Assembly: GCA_019636475.1 (NCBI GenBank)
Contig: JAHBXN010000007.1
Location: 167,564-231,563 of the forward strand
Direction: 5' to 3'
Length of the DNA stretch: 64,000 bases
DNA from: Phycisphaerae bacterium
GTDB lineage: Bacteria > Planctomycetota > Phycisphaerae > UBA1845 > UTPLA1
Below the pieces are notes generated by a model. That model ran no database searches. It worked only from the letters and a program-made list of their open reading frames with translations, and was not told where the DNA came from. Both the position numbers and the translations under genes were made by a program. Shown piece after piece: positions 19,839 to 28,382 of the stretch; position 1 is the stretch's first letter; every line of letters begins with the position of its first letter.

Positions 19839-19867
19839 AGTTTATTCGGTTCGACAAAGCCGGTCAA
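19839..19867 (-). promoter_or_regulatory. Sigma70-like promoter for hpf-ptsN-ptsH-ptsI
   Basis: Reading the minus strand, TTGACC (19867-19862) is followed after exactly 17 bases by TAAACT (19844-19839). Both hexamers are close to the sigma70 consensus and the spacing is ideal. Transcription would begin near 19832 and give a 5' leader of about 130 bases before hpf. Confidence 0.6.
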
Positions 19868-19878
19868 CCCCCGGGAAA

Positions 19879-20691
19879 TCAAGCTCGCCCGGCTCGGGCA
19901 AGCACCGCAACAACGATCTTTTCGGCTTCGGCGCGGCGCAGGGCCCGCACCGCCTCATCGACCGTCGCCCCAGTCGTGTAGACATCGTCAATCACCCCGA
20001 CTGTCCTGCCTTTGATGCTCGCGGGATCAACGACATCGAACGCACCGCGGATCAGCTCGGCCCGACCCGCATAGCTAACCATGGGCTGAGAATGAAACTC
20101 CGCCACATGCCGAACCGCCCGCAGCACGCGCTTCGGGCGCATTCCGATTTGACGTAACGCATGCGATGCCAACAGCCCGACGGGATGAAAACCCCGACTC
20201 AATCGACGGCGCCAATGTGATGGGATCGGCGTCCAGAAATCGACCGACGTCGCGATATCAGACGCGCGGATTGATTCTGCAAGCAGTCTGCCCAACAGAT
20301 GATCCAATGTAAAGCGTGTCTTGAATCGAAGAATCAGTTCGCGCAGCACGCCCTCGTATCTTCCGACGCGAATGAACCCCGCCACACGAACCCGCCGGGA
20401 TCGAGGCTCCCGACAGTCGCGACAGATGCCGTCGACGAGAAGATGAGGTCCGGACTCCTGCCCGCACTTCGAACAGGCGACCACGGCGACATTGCTCGCG
20501 AGATTCGACCAGCATTGGGCGCAAAGTTGATCGCCTTCGTGGCCGATCACATCATCGCAGGCCGCGCAGAGGCGAGGCAGAATGACATCCGACAGGCGTG
20601 CGCCGAGGGTATGAACAGCCGATCTGAACCGAGCGGTGCGACCTGCGAAGCGACTGATCATGCGGGCAACTCGATCTGGTCCGCGCCCCAC
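19879..20691 (-). CDS. ComF-family phosphoribosyltransferase-like protein
   Basis: This 270-residue protein has an N-terminal double zinc finger (CAACDDVIGHEGDQLCAQC and CSKCGQ...CRDC) and a C-terminal type I phosphoribosyltransferase domain with the PRPP-binding motif VGVIDDVYTTGAT. This is the ComF/GntX arrangement, linked in some bacteria to DNA uptake. The GTG start lies only a few bases after the gyrA stop, with GGAG six bases before it, so the two genes are probably co-transcribed. A later ATG at 20661 is the alternative start. Confidence 0.87.
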   Translation of the reverse strand: MGRGPDRVARMISRFAGRTARFRSAVHTLGARLSDVILPRLCAACDDVIGHEGDQLCAQCWSNLASNVAVVACSKCGQESGPHLLVDGICRDCREPRSRRVRVAGFIRVGRYEGVLRELILRFKTRFTLDHLLGRLLAESIRASDIATSVDFWTPIPSHWRRRLSRGFHPVGLLASHALRQIGMRPKRVLRAVRHVAEFHSQPMVSYAGRAELIRGAFDVVDPASIKGRTVGVIDDVYTTGATVDEAVRALRRAEAEKIVVAVLARAGRA

Positions 20692-20694
20692 CCA

Positions 20695-23334
20695 CTACTC
20701 CGGATCAGCCGGCGGATCACCATCGACACCGGAATCAGGCGCATCAGGACTCGAAGCTTCCGGCTCCGGCAACTCGGCCGGCTCCGCGGATTTCGCCGCG
20801 CCGTTCGACTCGTCCTCATCCTTAACGATATTCGCCACGGAGACGACTTTGTCACCCTCGCCGGGTGCAATAAGCTTGACGCCCTGCGTGGCGCGACCGA
20901 TTTCACGAAGCGACGACACATCCGTCCGCAGCATGATGCCGCCGGCCGTGATGAGCATCATCTCATCGGTGTCGCGAACGGCCCGCAGAGCGACGACCTT
21001 GCCGTTTCGCTCGGTCGTTCGAATGTTGATCACTCCGCTGCCGCCGCGCTTCTGGAGACGATATTCGTCGATGTCCGTCCTCTTGCCGAAGCCGTTTTCG
21101 CAGACAGTCAGCACGCTCATGCCCGGCTGAAAAACGGCCATCCCGACGACCTCGTCATTCTTGTCGAGCGTGATGCCCTTGACACCCCCCGCCGCCCGAC
21201 CCATGGCGCGAACATCGGTCGCGTTGAAGCGGATCGCCATCCCCTCGCGCGTGCCCAGAACAATCTGATCCTGATCGCCGGCCAGGCCGACGCTGATGAG
21301 CGTATCGTCCGGATCGAGTCCGATCGCAATGATGCCGCTGGGGCGCGGCCGCGAATAGGCACTCAAGGCCGTCTTCTTGACCGTGCCCTTGGCGGTCGCG
21401 AACAGGACGAATTTCTCCTCGAACTCCGTCACTGTCAGCACCGCCGTGTAGAATTCGCTCTCCTGCATATTGAGCAGATTGACGATCGAGCGGCCGCGAG
21501 CGGTGCGAGCCATTTCAGGGATATCGAAAACGCGGAGCCAGTACACGCGACCACGATTCGTAAAGAACAACAGGTAGTTGTGGGTGGTGGCGACGAAAAG
21601 GTTTTCGATGAAGTCACCCTCCTTGGTATCACTTCCGCGAATTCCTCGTCCGCCGCGTCCTTGCTTGCGATAGACATCGGGGCTGGTGCGTTTGATGTAG
21701 CCTTCGTGAGAGATCGTGACAATGGCCGTGACATCGTCGATCAATTCTTCCATGCTGAACTCACCGACTTCGCCGGTGATTTCAGTTCTGCGCGAGTCAG
21801 CGTACTTCGATTTCATCTCGTAGAGATCTTCTCGGATGATGTCGAGCACAAGCGCGGGGTCGGAGAGAATTTTCTGATAGCCCTCAATCTCCTCCACCAG
21901 ACCCGTGTATTCTCTGGCAAGCTTTTCAACTTCCAAACCGGTCAATCGCTGTAACTGCATCGAGAGGATCGCGCCAGCCTGCACGCCCGTCAGGAATTGA
22001 TCGCGCTGGCGTGCCCGGCTGGAGAACGTCTCGGGCAGTAGCTTGACCAACGCAGCGGATTCAGGAAGCCGCAGCGCCCGGGACATGAGCCGGTCCTTCG
22101 CTGTCGCCGGATCCGGCGAATTCTTGATCAGCTCTATGATGGCGTCGATGTCACCGACAGCCAGAATCAAACCTTCAAGAATGTGAGCCCGCTGTCGCGC
22201 CTTCTGAAGCAGAAACCGCGTCCGCCGCGTAATCACGTCACGCCGGTGGTCGATGTAGTTCTGCATCAACTCCTTGAGGCCCATCGTCTTCGGCTGTTTG
22301 CCGACGAGCGCGATATTGATGATGGAGTACGTCGTCTGCATGGGCGTATGCCGGAACAGCTTGTTCAGCACCACGTCTTCGCTGACGCCGGATTTCAGCT
22401 CGATGACCAGTCGAATCGGATTCTTGCGGTCCGACTCATCTCGAACATCGCTGACCTCGGGGAGCCGGCCATCCTTGACACACTCGACCAGTTTCTCCGT
22501 GATCGTGTTCTTTAGAATCCCGTAGGGTATCTCGTCCACGACGATTCGAACCCGCCCCGCCTTCATCTCCTCCGAATGGGTCTTTGCTCGCAGCTTGAGC
22601 GAACCACGGCCTCGCGTGTAGGCATCGATGATGCCCTGACGCCCACAGATCATTCCGCCCGTCGGATAATCAGGCCCCGGGATTTTCTCCATCAGTTCAG
22701 GCAGGGTCACGTTCGGACGGTCGATCAGCAGGATGAGGCCGTCCACAATCTCCCCGAGATTGTGCGGAGCGATGTTTGTCGCCATGCCCACGGCAATGCC
22801 GGTCGAACCATTCACCAGGAGATTGGGAAACTTGCTGGGCAAGACCACCGGTTCGGTCGTCGTCTCGTCGTAATTTGGAACAAAATCGACCGTGTCCTTG
22901 TCGATATCCTCCATCATGTCCGTCGCAGCGGCCGTCATGCGAGCTTCGGTATACCGCATGGCTGCCGGCGGATCACCATCGATCGAACCGAAGTTGCCTT
23001 GCCCGTCGATGAGCGGATACCGCATATTAAAAGGCTGGCCAAGGCGGACGAGAGTTGGATACACAACGGCATCGCCGTGTGGGTGATAGTTGCCGGTCGT
23101 GTCGCCGGAAATCTTGGCACACTTGCGGTGCTGGCTTCGCGGACCGAGCTTCAGATCGTTCATCGCAACCAGGATGCGGCGCTGCGACGGCTTGAGGCCG
23201 TCACGCGCATCAGGCAATGCGCGAGATACGATGACGCTCATTGCGTACCGCATGTAAGAGTCCTGCATCTCTTCGACGAGCGGCAGGTTCTGAAACGTTT
23301 CCGGTTGGGACTGTGTCGGAGGTTGGTCGCTCAT
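20695..23334 (-). CDS. gyrA: DNA gyrase subunit A
   Basis: This 879-residue protein is the DNA-cleaving subunit of gyrase. The catalytic tyrosine is Tyr128 in AAMRYTEAR (E. coli Tyr122). The winged-helix region reads GNYHPHGDAVVYPTLVR, so the residues equal to E. coli Ser83 and Asp87 are Ala89 and Pro93. The C-terminal beta-pinwheel carries the GyrA box as QGRGGRG at the start of blade 1, in place of the canonical QRRGGKG, which still marks it as gyrase and not topoisomerase IV. The C-terminal ~50 residues are acidic. It is followed immediately by comF; gyrB is not in this window. Confidence 0.96.
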   Translation of the reverse strand: MSDQPPTQSQPETFQNLPLVEEMQDSYMRYAMSVIVSRALPDARDGLKPSQRRILVAMNDLKLGPRSQHRKCAKISGDTTGNYHPHGDAVVYPTLVRLGQPFNMRYPLIDGQGNFGSIDGDPPAAMRYTEARMTAAATDMMEDIDKDTVDFVPNYDETTTEPVVLPSKFPNLLVNGSTGIAVGMATNIAPHNLGEIVDGLILLIDRPNVTLPELMEKIPGPDYPTGGMICGRQGIIDAYTRGRGSLKLRAKTHSEEMKAGRVRIVVDEIPYGILKNTITEKLVECVKDGRLPEVSDVRDESDRKNPIRLVIELKSGVSEDVVLNKLFRHTPMQTTYSIINIALVGKQPKTMGLKELMQNYIDHRRDVITRRTRFLLQKARQRAHILEGLILAVGDIDAIIELIKNSPDPATAKDRLMSRALRLPESAALVKLLPETFSSRARQRDQFLTGVQAGAILSMQLQRLTGLEVEKLAREYTGLVEEIEGYQKILSDPALVLDIIREDLYEMKSKYADSRRTEITGEVGEFSMEELIDDVTAIVTISHEGYIKRTSPDVYRKQGRGGRGIRGSDTKEGDFIENLFVATTHNYLLFFTNRGRVYWLRVFDIPEMARTARGRSIVNLLNMQESEFYTAVLTVTEFEEKFVLFATAKGTVKKTALSAYSRPRPSGIIAIGLDPDDTLISVGLAGDQDQIVLGTREGMAIRFNATDVRAMGRAAGGVKGITLDKNDEVVGMAVFQPGMSVLTVCENGFGKRTDIDEYRLQKRGGSGVINIRTTERNGKVVALRAVRDTDEMMLITAGGIMLRTDVSSLREIGRATQGVKLIAPGEGDKVVSVANIVKDEDESNGAAKSAEPAELPEPEASSPDAPDSGVDGDPPADPE

Positions 23335-23758
23335 AGTGATCGGATGCTGCTCACGCCGTATTGTGGGCGCGGTTTGATTCGCCTCATTCGGTCCCGTCGC
23401 ACGGGGAGTCGCCCGTCAGGTCTCGTGCCGCATCGCGTTGAGGTCAGCCGCGCAAGCGTCCGGACCGATGCCGCCAAAAGCCCGCGACATGTGCCATACA
23501 GCCGAATGAAGCTCTCGAATCATCGTTTTTCTGGACGCGCGATCCATCCGCGTCCGTCGGCCGGAATTGTAGGGGAAATTGCCGCTTGCGGACAGAGCCG
23601 GCCAAGGAGAGCAAGCCGTCCAATCGGCTGGTCTTCGCCCCCCTCTGAAAGCCGTCGAGCCACATCCGATCGCCGCATCCGAATCCAATAGTGACTCGCG
23701 ACGAGAAACCGACCGCCCGGACAATTCACCTCGCGCGGCCTCGGAGCGACGCGGGGCC
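23335..23758. other. Intergenic region between gyrA and the pilus/secretion operon
   Basis: These 424 bases lie upstream of gyrA (minus) and downstream of the last gene of the pilus operon (minus). A 102-codon frame on the minus strand (23416-23724) contains a possible 34-codon ATG frame at its end, but neither has a ribosome site and the composition is not convincing. I see no terminator hairpin with a T-run. Confidence 0.45.
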
Positions 23759-25048
23759 TCACATCACCTTGGAGATCGAGAAAATGGGCAGCAGCATCGC
23801 CAGAACCAGGCCGCCAACGACGACGCCGAGAAACATGACAATGGCCGGCTCGATCAAACTCGTTAGAGTCTTGATGGCCGTATTCATCTCGGTTTCGGAG
23901 AAGGCGGCGATCTTCTCCATGACGAGTCCGAGCTTCCCGCCCCTCTCTCCGGCGCTCAGCATCTTGATGACCGATTTGGGAATGTGCGGGTTGTCGGCCA
24001 GGGCATCGGAGATCTGCTGGCCGCGCTCGATTCGTTCGCGCACACGAGTCCACATCTGTTCATAGTGAAGGCTTCCGCAGACGCGGGTCGTAAGGACGAC
24101 ACTATCCAGCATTGATACGCCGGCCTGAATCATGGTTCCCAGCGTGCGCAGACTCCGGGCCATCGCGCTCTTGTGCAGTAACGTGCCGACCGCAGGAATC
24201 CCAAGCTTGATCGATTCGATCCGCCATCGCCCCCCTGGCGTGCGCGAATAGTAGAAAAGCCCACCCAGCGCCGTCAGCACGCCGCCCAGGACGTAAAGTC
24301 CGTAAGCCGATGTATAATCCGCAAACAAGAGAAGCCATCGCGTGAGCTTCGGCAGCGAATCCTCGCGTCCGGCGTAAATCTCGGCGAATCTCGGAAGCAC
24401 GAACGACACAAGAAAAACGGTCGTTCCGACTGCAAAGACGCACATCACGATCGGATAGGTGATCGCCCCCTTGATCTTCTTGCGTAGATCGCGCTGGCGT
24501 TCAAGGTAATCAGCAAGCCGCTCCAGAATTGGCCCGAGTTGGCCCGATGCCTCCGACGCCTTGATCAGGCTGACATACACATTGGGGAACACGCGCGGAT
24601 GTTCAGCCAGAGCCGCGGAGAACTCGGTTCCACCGCGAACCTGATCGATGACGCTCTCCAATGCGCGAGCGAATCGCGGAGAATTTCCGGGATGGACGCA
24701 GGCATCGAGGGCATCCGAAAGTGAAACGCCGGTGTCCACCATGACGGCGAGCTGGCTCGTAAAAAAGATCAAGTCTTGAGGGTTGAATTTCTCTCCGAAG
24801 AGCGGCTTGTTCAGACCCCTTGCGGTAGCCGGTGCCGCAATGCCGGCCGCCGCGGTCTCGCGGACCCGGACCGAACCGCGTTTGGCCGAGACGGATGCCC
24901 CAAGGGTCGCACCCTTCTGCTCCATCCGAACAACGAACTTCCCCTCGCTCCGTACGCTGCGCGCGGCATCAGTCTGGCTGGGCGCTGTCACCTCTCCGGT
25001 GACGAGGTTGCCGGCATCATCGCGCGCGGTGTATGTGAAGACGGCCAC
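23759..25048 (-). CDS. Type II secretion/type IV pilus platform protein (GspF/PilC)
   Basis: This 429-residue inner-membrane platform protein couples the cytoplasmic ATPases to pilin assembly. It starts VFTYTARDDAGNLVTGEV (the N-terminal cytoplasmic motif of PilC/GspF) and has the two T2SSF repeats, with GVSLSDALDACV and GVSMLDSVVLTTRV as the equivalent segments, and three main membrane segments, the last near the C-terminus. I chose the GTG at 25048 because GGAGG lies nine bases upstream and the residue count then fits the family; the longer frame adds an unrelated N-terminus. It is the last gene of the nine-gene operon, 70 bases after the PilT-like gene. Confidence 0.93.
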   Translation of the reverse strand: MAVFTYTARDDAGNLVTGEVTAPSQTDAARSVRSEGKFVVRMEQKGATLGASVSAKRGSVRVRETAAAGIAAPATARGLNKPLFGEKFNPQDLIFFTSQLAVMVDTGVSLSDALDACVHPGNSPRFARALESVIDQVRGGTEFSAALAEHPRVFPNVYVSLIKASEASGQLGPILERLADYLERQRDLRKKIKGAITYPIVMCVFAVGTTVFLVSFVLPRFAEIYAGREDSLPKLTRWLLLFADYTSAYGLYVLGGVLTALGGLFYYSRTPGGRWRIESIKLGIPAVGTLLHKSAMARSLRTLGTMIQAGVSMLDSVVLTTRVCGSLHYEQMWTRVRERIERGQQISDALADNPHIPKSVIKMLSAGERGGKLGLVMEKIAAFSETEMNTAIKTLTSLIEPAIVMFLGVVVGGLVLAMLLPIFSISKVM

Positions 25049-25118
25049 GTTCAAGTTCCTCCGGATTGATTCGTTCGCCGGCGATTCAGACCGCCGACGC
25101 GCGACTGCCTCAATCGTC

Positions 25119-26339
25119 CTATTCGACCCACGGTAAACCGGCCGCTCGAGAAGATGCCGCCGCATCCAGATCAGCGGCGGACATGTCCAGTGATCCACTG
25201 TGAACCAGCATTGCCTTCATGCGGACAGGGTCGACCGAGGCAAGGATTGCGGACTCCGCCGAGATCCGGCTCGCCACGACCAGTTCTGCCAGCGATTGTT
25301 CCAATGTATGCATCCCGGCGCGACGGCCGGTCTCAATCATCGAGTGGATCAGGTGGGCCTCGTTGTCGCGAATCGCCCGTCGAATGGCGGACGTGGCGAT
25401 GAGCAACTCCGTTGCAGGCACGAGCGATTCATTGAGCTGATCCCGAAGCAGCGATTGGCAGAGAATCGCGCGCAACGATGCCGCCAGTTGCGCGCGCACC
25501 TGACCTTGCTGACCGGCCGGAAACACATCGATCATGCGAGCGATCGTCTGCGAGGCGTTGCATGTGTGCAAAGTCGCCAGCACCAGGTGCCCTGTTTCAG
25601 CCGCCGTCAGCGCTGACGACATCGTTTCGAGGTCGCGAAGCTCTCCGATGAGGATGACATCGGGCCGTTGCCGCAGCACATGCCGCAATGCCGATGCGAA
25701 GGAGGGCGAATCGTCGCCGATCTGCCGCTGTTCAATGATGCATTCGCGGCGCTGAAAGGCAAATTCGACGGGATCTTCGATCGTGATGATGTGTCGCGAA
25801 GGACCGCACCTGTTCATGTGATCGATCAGCGCGGCCAATGTCGTGCTTTTGCCCTGTCCTGTTCCACCGGTGACCAGAACCAGCCCGTTGGGATAATCCG
25901 CGAACGACAACACCTGCTGCGGCAGACCGAGCGAATCAAATGCCGGAATCTGCTCGGGGATGGCCCGAATGGCTGCCGCGAGCGTGCCTCGCTGATAGTG
26001 GATGTTCACGCGGTATCGCCCGAGTCCTTGAATAGACAGTCCCATGTCCAGATCGCGGACCGAGATCAACTTATGTCGGTGTTCGGAAGTGAGAATCGGA
26101 TCGACCAGCGCTGCGACCGATTCCGCGCTCAGGCTCTCATCTGACAACGGATGCCACCGGCCGTCCACATAGATCGTCGGAGGCTCGTTTGCGACAAGCA
26201 GAAGGTCGCTCGCGGCGTGATCCAGAGCCTTTTGCAGCAACGACTCCAGTCTGTCCGCGCGGGCTGCGGGCCCGGCGGTCGACTTGGAATCGATCGTGTG
26301 CGAGCGGGAAGCGACTCTCGACTCAAGTTGCGCAGACAC
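25119..26339 (-). CDS. pilT: PilT-like retraction ATPase
   Basis: This 406-residue hexameric ATPase has the Walker A motif GGTGQGKST (residues 158-166), the Asp box around IITIEDPVEF, Walker B around DVILIGELRD and the His box HLVLATLHT. The C-terminal AIRRAIRDNE matches the AIRNLIRE motif specific to PilT retraction motors, which argues for PilT and not a second PilB. Walker A has Gln where Ser is usual. Its start overlaps the end of the PilB/GspE gene by 17 bases. A retraction motor next to an extension motor favours a true type IV pilus over a pure secretion system. Confidence 0.9.
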   Translation of the reverse strand: MSAQLESRVASRSHTIDSKSTAGPAARADRLESLLQKALDHAASDLLLVANEPPTIYVDGRWHPLSDESLSAESVAALVDPILTSEHRHKLISVRDLDMGLSIQGLGRYRVNIHYQRGTLAAAIRAIPEQIPAFDSLGLPQQVLSFADYPNGLVLVTGGTGQGKSTTLAALIDHMNRCGPSRHIITIEDPVEFAFQRRECIIEQRQIGDDSPSFASALRHVLRQRPDVILIGELRDLETMSSALTAAETGHLVLATLHTCNASQTIARMIDVFPAGQQGQVRAQLAASLRAILCQSLLRDQLNESLVPATELLIATSAIRRAIRDNEAHLIHSMIETGRRAGMHTLEQSLAELVVASRISAESAILASVDPVRMKAMLVHSGSLDMSAADLDAAASSRAAGLPWVE

Positions 26340-28041
26340 GGAATACCTCCTCGACCGTCGTGAATCCCAGTTTGACCTTCTCCAATCCGTCCTTCATCAG
26401 ACCGATCATCTTGTCGCGCGCAAGCTTCCGAAGCTCCTGCAACGGCACATCGTCTGAGATCGCCTGCCTCACCACATCGTCGGGCACAAACAATTCATAC
26501 ACGCCGATTCGCCCTGAATAACCAGAGCCGTGGCACTTCACGCATCCTTCACCGCGCATCAGAGTCCGGACGTCGTGTCCCGCCTTCTCCATCTGGTGAC
26601 GGATCGCCGGTGAGGGTTCAAACTCCGACTTGCAGTGCGGACAGATTTTCCGAACGAGCCGCTGCGCCAACACGGCATCAAGTGCGGCGCTGATTAGATA
26701 ATTCTCCACGCCGATGTTGTTCAGGCGGGTGATTGCGGACACCGCATCGTTGGTGTGCAGCGTGGTCAGGACCAGGTGGCCGGTCAATGCGGCCTGAACG
26801 GCCGTCTTGGCGGTATCCACATCGCGAACTTCGCCGACCATGATTACGTCGGGATCCTGGCGCAGCAGCGCCCTCAGCACCGTCGCAAACTTCAAGCCGA
26901 TCTTCTCATTGACCTGAAACTGGTTGATGTTCTTGAGATTGTTTTCGATCGGGTCTTCGACGGTGCAGACGTTTCGTGAAGGAGAATTGATTTCGGACAG
27001 CGCGGCGTAGAGCGTCGTGCTTTTCCCGCTGCCTGTGGGACCGGTGACAAGAATCAGCCCATGCGGCTTGATGAGCTGCGCCCGCAGCAGCTTGAGCATC
27101 TCGATCGAGAATCCAAGCGTCTCGAGGCTGACAAGCGCCTGCGAATTATCTATGATGCGAATGACCACTTTCTCGCCGTGAAGGTTCGGAAGAGTTGAAA
27201 CCCGCAGGTCGATCGGCCGCTTGTCCATCAGGACATGGATGCCACCGTCCTGAGGAAGTCGCCGCTCGGCGATGTCTAGACCGGCCATGATTTTGATTCG
27301 AGAGACGATCGGTGCAATCATCTGAGCGGGCGGATTAAGCTGATCATCCTCATAGAGCACGCCGTCGATTCGATTCCGGATCCGCAGATGGCCGTCGCCG
27401 GGCTCAATATGAATGTCGCTCGCCCCAAGTTTGACGGCCGTGTAGATGAGGTAGTTGACAAGCTTGATAATGGGTGAATCGCCCGCCATCCCCTCAAGAT
27501 TCATGATGTCCGAGGATTTCGCCTCGATGAGCTCAAGTGCCGCACTGGAGACATCGTCGATGATATCGTCGATGACGAAGACGTTGGCGGCGCTGACATA
27601 CTGTCCGAGAATCGCGTGAATGTCGGCAATGGACGCGACCACCACCTGAACATTGCACTCAGTCATCCGCCCGATTTCCTCCAGGAGAAAGACATTGGAG
27701 GGTTCGGGCAGCGCCACCGTCAACGTATTGCGGATCTTGAAAAACGGCAGCACACCATGCTTTTCGAGAAAATCGCGCGGCATGAGATCGACGATTTTCG
27801 CGTCCACATGCCGCGGCGTGAGCCGGGCATACGGCACATTATACGCCTCGGCCAGCGCCTCAAGCACCTGGTCGTTGGTCACAAAGCCCAGATCGACCAG
27901 AATCTCACCGAGAAGTTGCCGGTGCCCGCGTGCCGCCTGTTCGGAAACCGCCTGTTCGATTTGGTCCTGAGTGATCAGACCCTTCGTCAGGAGAATCTGG
28001 CCGACCTGCTTGCGTGAGGATGTCGCCGTGGCGGCGGTCAT
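26323..28041 (-). CDS. PilB/GspE assembly ATPase with MshEN-like N-terminal domain
   Basis: This 572-residue extension ATPase has an N-terminal T2SSE_N region with two tandem helical halves (KQVGQILLTKGLITQDQIEQ and LLGEILVDLGFVTNDQVLEA) that resemble the c-di-GMP-binding MshEN module. The ATPase core shows Walker A GPTGSGKSTT, the Asp box TVEDPIE, Walker B DVIMVGEVRD and His box HLVLTTLHT. A tetracysteine zinc motif (CPHC...CVKC) sits near the C-terminus, as in PilB/GspE. Its start overlaps the STAS gene by 4 bases and its end overlaps the PilT gene by 17. Confidence 0.94.
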   Translation of the reverse strand: MTAATATSSRKQVGQILLTKGLITQDQIEQAVSEQAARGHRQLLGEILVDLGFVTNDQVLEALAEAYNVPYARLTPRHVDAKIVDLMPRDFLEKHGVLPFFKIRNTLTVALPEPSNVFLLEEIGRMTECNVQVVVASIADIHAILGQYVSAANVFVIDDIIDDVSSAALELIEAKSSDIMNLEGMAGDSPIIKLVNYLIYTAVKLGASDIHIEPGDGHLRIRNRIDGVLYEDDQLNPPAQMIAPIVSRIKIMAGLDIAERRLPQDGGIHVLMDKRPIDLRVSTLPNLHGEKVVIRIIDNSQALVSLETLGFSIEMLKLLRAQLIKPHGLILVTGPTGSGKSTTLYAALSEINSPSRNVCTVEDPIENNLKNINQFQVNEKIGLKFATVLRALLRQDPDVIMVGEVRDVDTAKTAVQAALTGHLVLTTLHTNDAVSAITRLNNIGVENYLISAALDAVLAQRLVRKICPHCKSEFEPSPAIRHQMEKAGHDVRTLMRGEGCVKCHGSGYSGRIGVYELFVPDDVVRQAISDDVPLQELRKLARDKMIGLMKDGLEKVKLGFTTVEEVFRVCAT

Positions 28042-28373
28042 ATGTAGCTCCTCACTGCCGAATCCAGGTCGGGAAACGCCTCGAATCGACGATTCAAACG
28101 CGTGATCTCGAGAATCTTCTGAACGGTTTCATCGAGCGCGCACAACCGGACGCATCCCAGTCGCTCCTCGCATTGGTCCTGCAAATCGAGCAGGGTCTCC
28201 AGGCCGACGCTGTCGATGGAGTTGACGACGCTGAAATCCACGACCAGATTGAAATAGCCCTCGTCGATGCAACGCGACGCAGCGTTTCTGAACTGGTCGA
28301 TCGAATCGCGCGAAAGATCCTCCTTTGAAGTGAGGACGGCGACCGAATCATACTTCACTACGCTGGTCGGCAT
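28038..28373 (-). CDS. STAS-domain protein (anti-sigma factor antagonist-like)
   Basis: This 111-residue protein is a single STAS domain. The phosphorylatable serine region is VVNSIDSVGLETLLDLQ, equivalent to the SpoIIAA-type D-S-x-G-L motif. Such proteins switch partners depending on serine phosphorylation. No anti-sigma kinase is in the operon, so it may respond to a kinase elsewhere or act as a scaffold. The stop overlaps the PilB/GspE start by 4 bases (ATGA), so the two are translationally coupled, which ties it closely to pilus assembly. Confidence 0.88.
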   Translation of the reverse strand: MPTSVVKYDSVAVLTSKEDLSRDSIDQFRNAASRCIDEGYFNLVVDFSVVNSIDSVGLETLLDLQDQCEERLGCVRLCALDETVQKILEITRLNRRFEAFPDLDSAVRSYI

Positions 28374-28382
28374 GCTCGTTTC

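Noticed and set aside
20299..21954. Long plus-strand frame (551 codons) opposite gyrA and the comF-like gene
   Set aside because: Both genes on the minus strand are certain, and this frame has no family features.
23416..23724. A 102-codon minus-strand frame upstream of gyrA, with a 34-codon ATG frame at its end
   Set aside because: No ribosome site, and the translation is rich in Arg/Ser/Trp without a recognisable pattern. I treat the region as non-coding.
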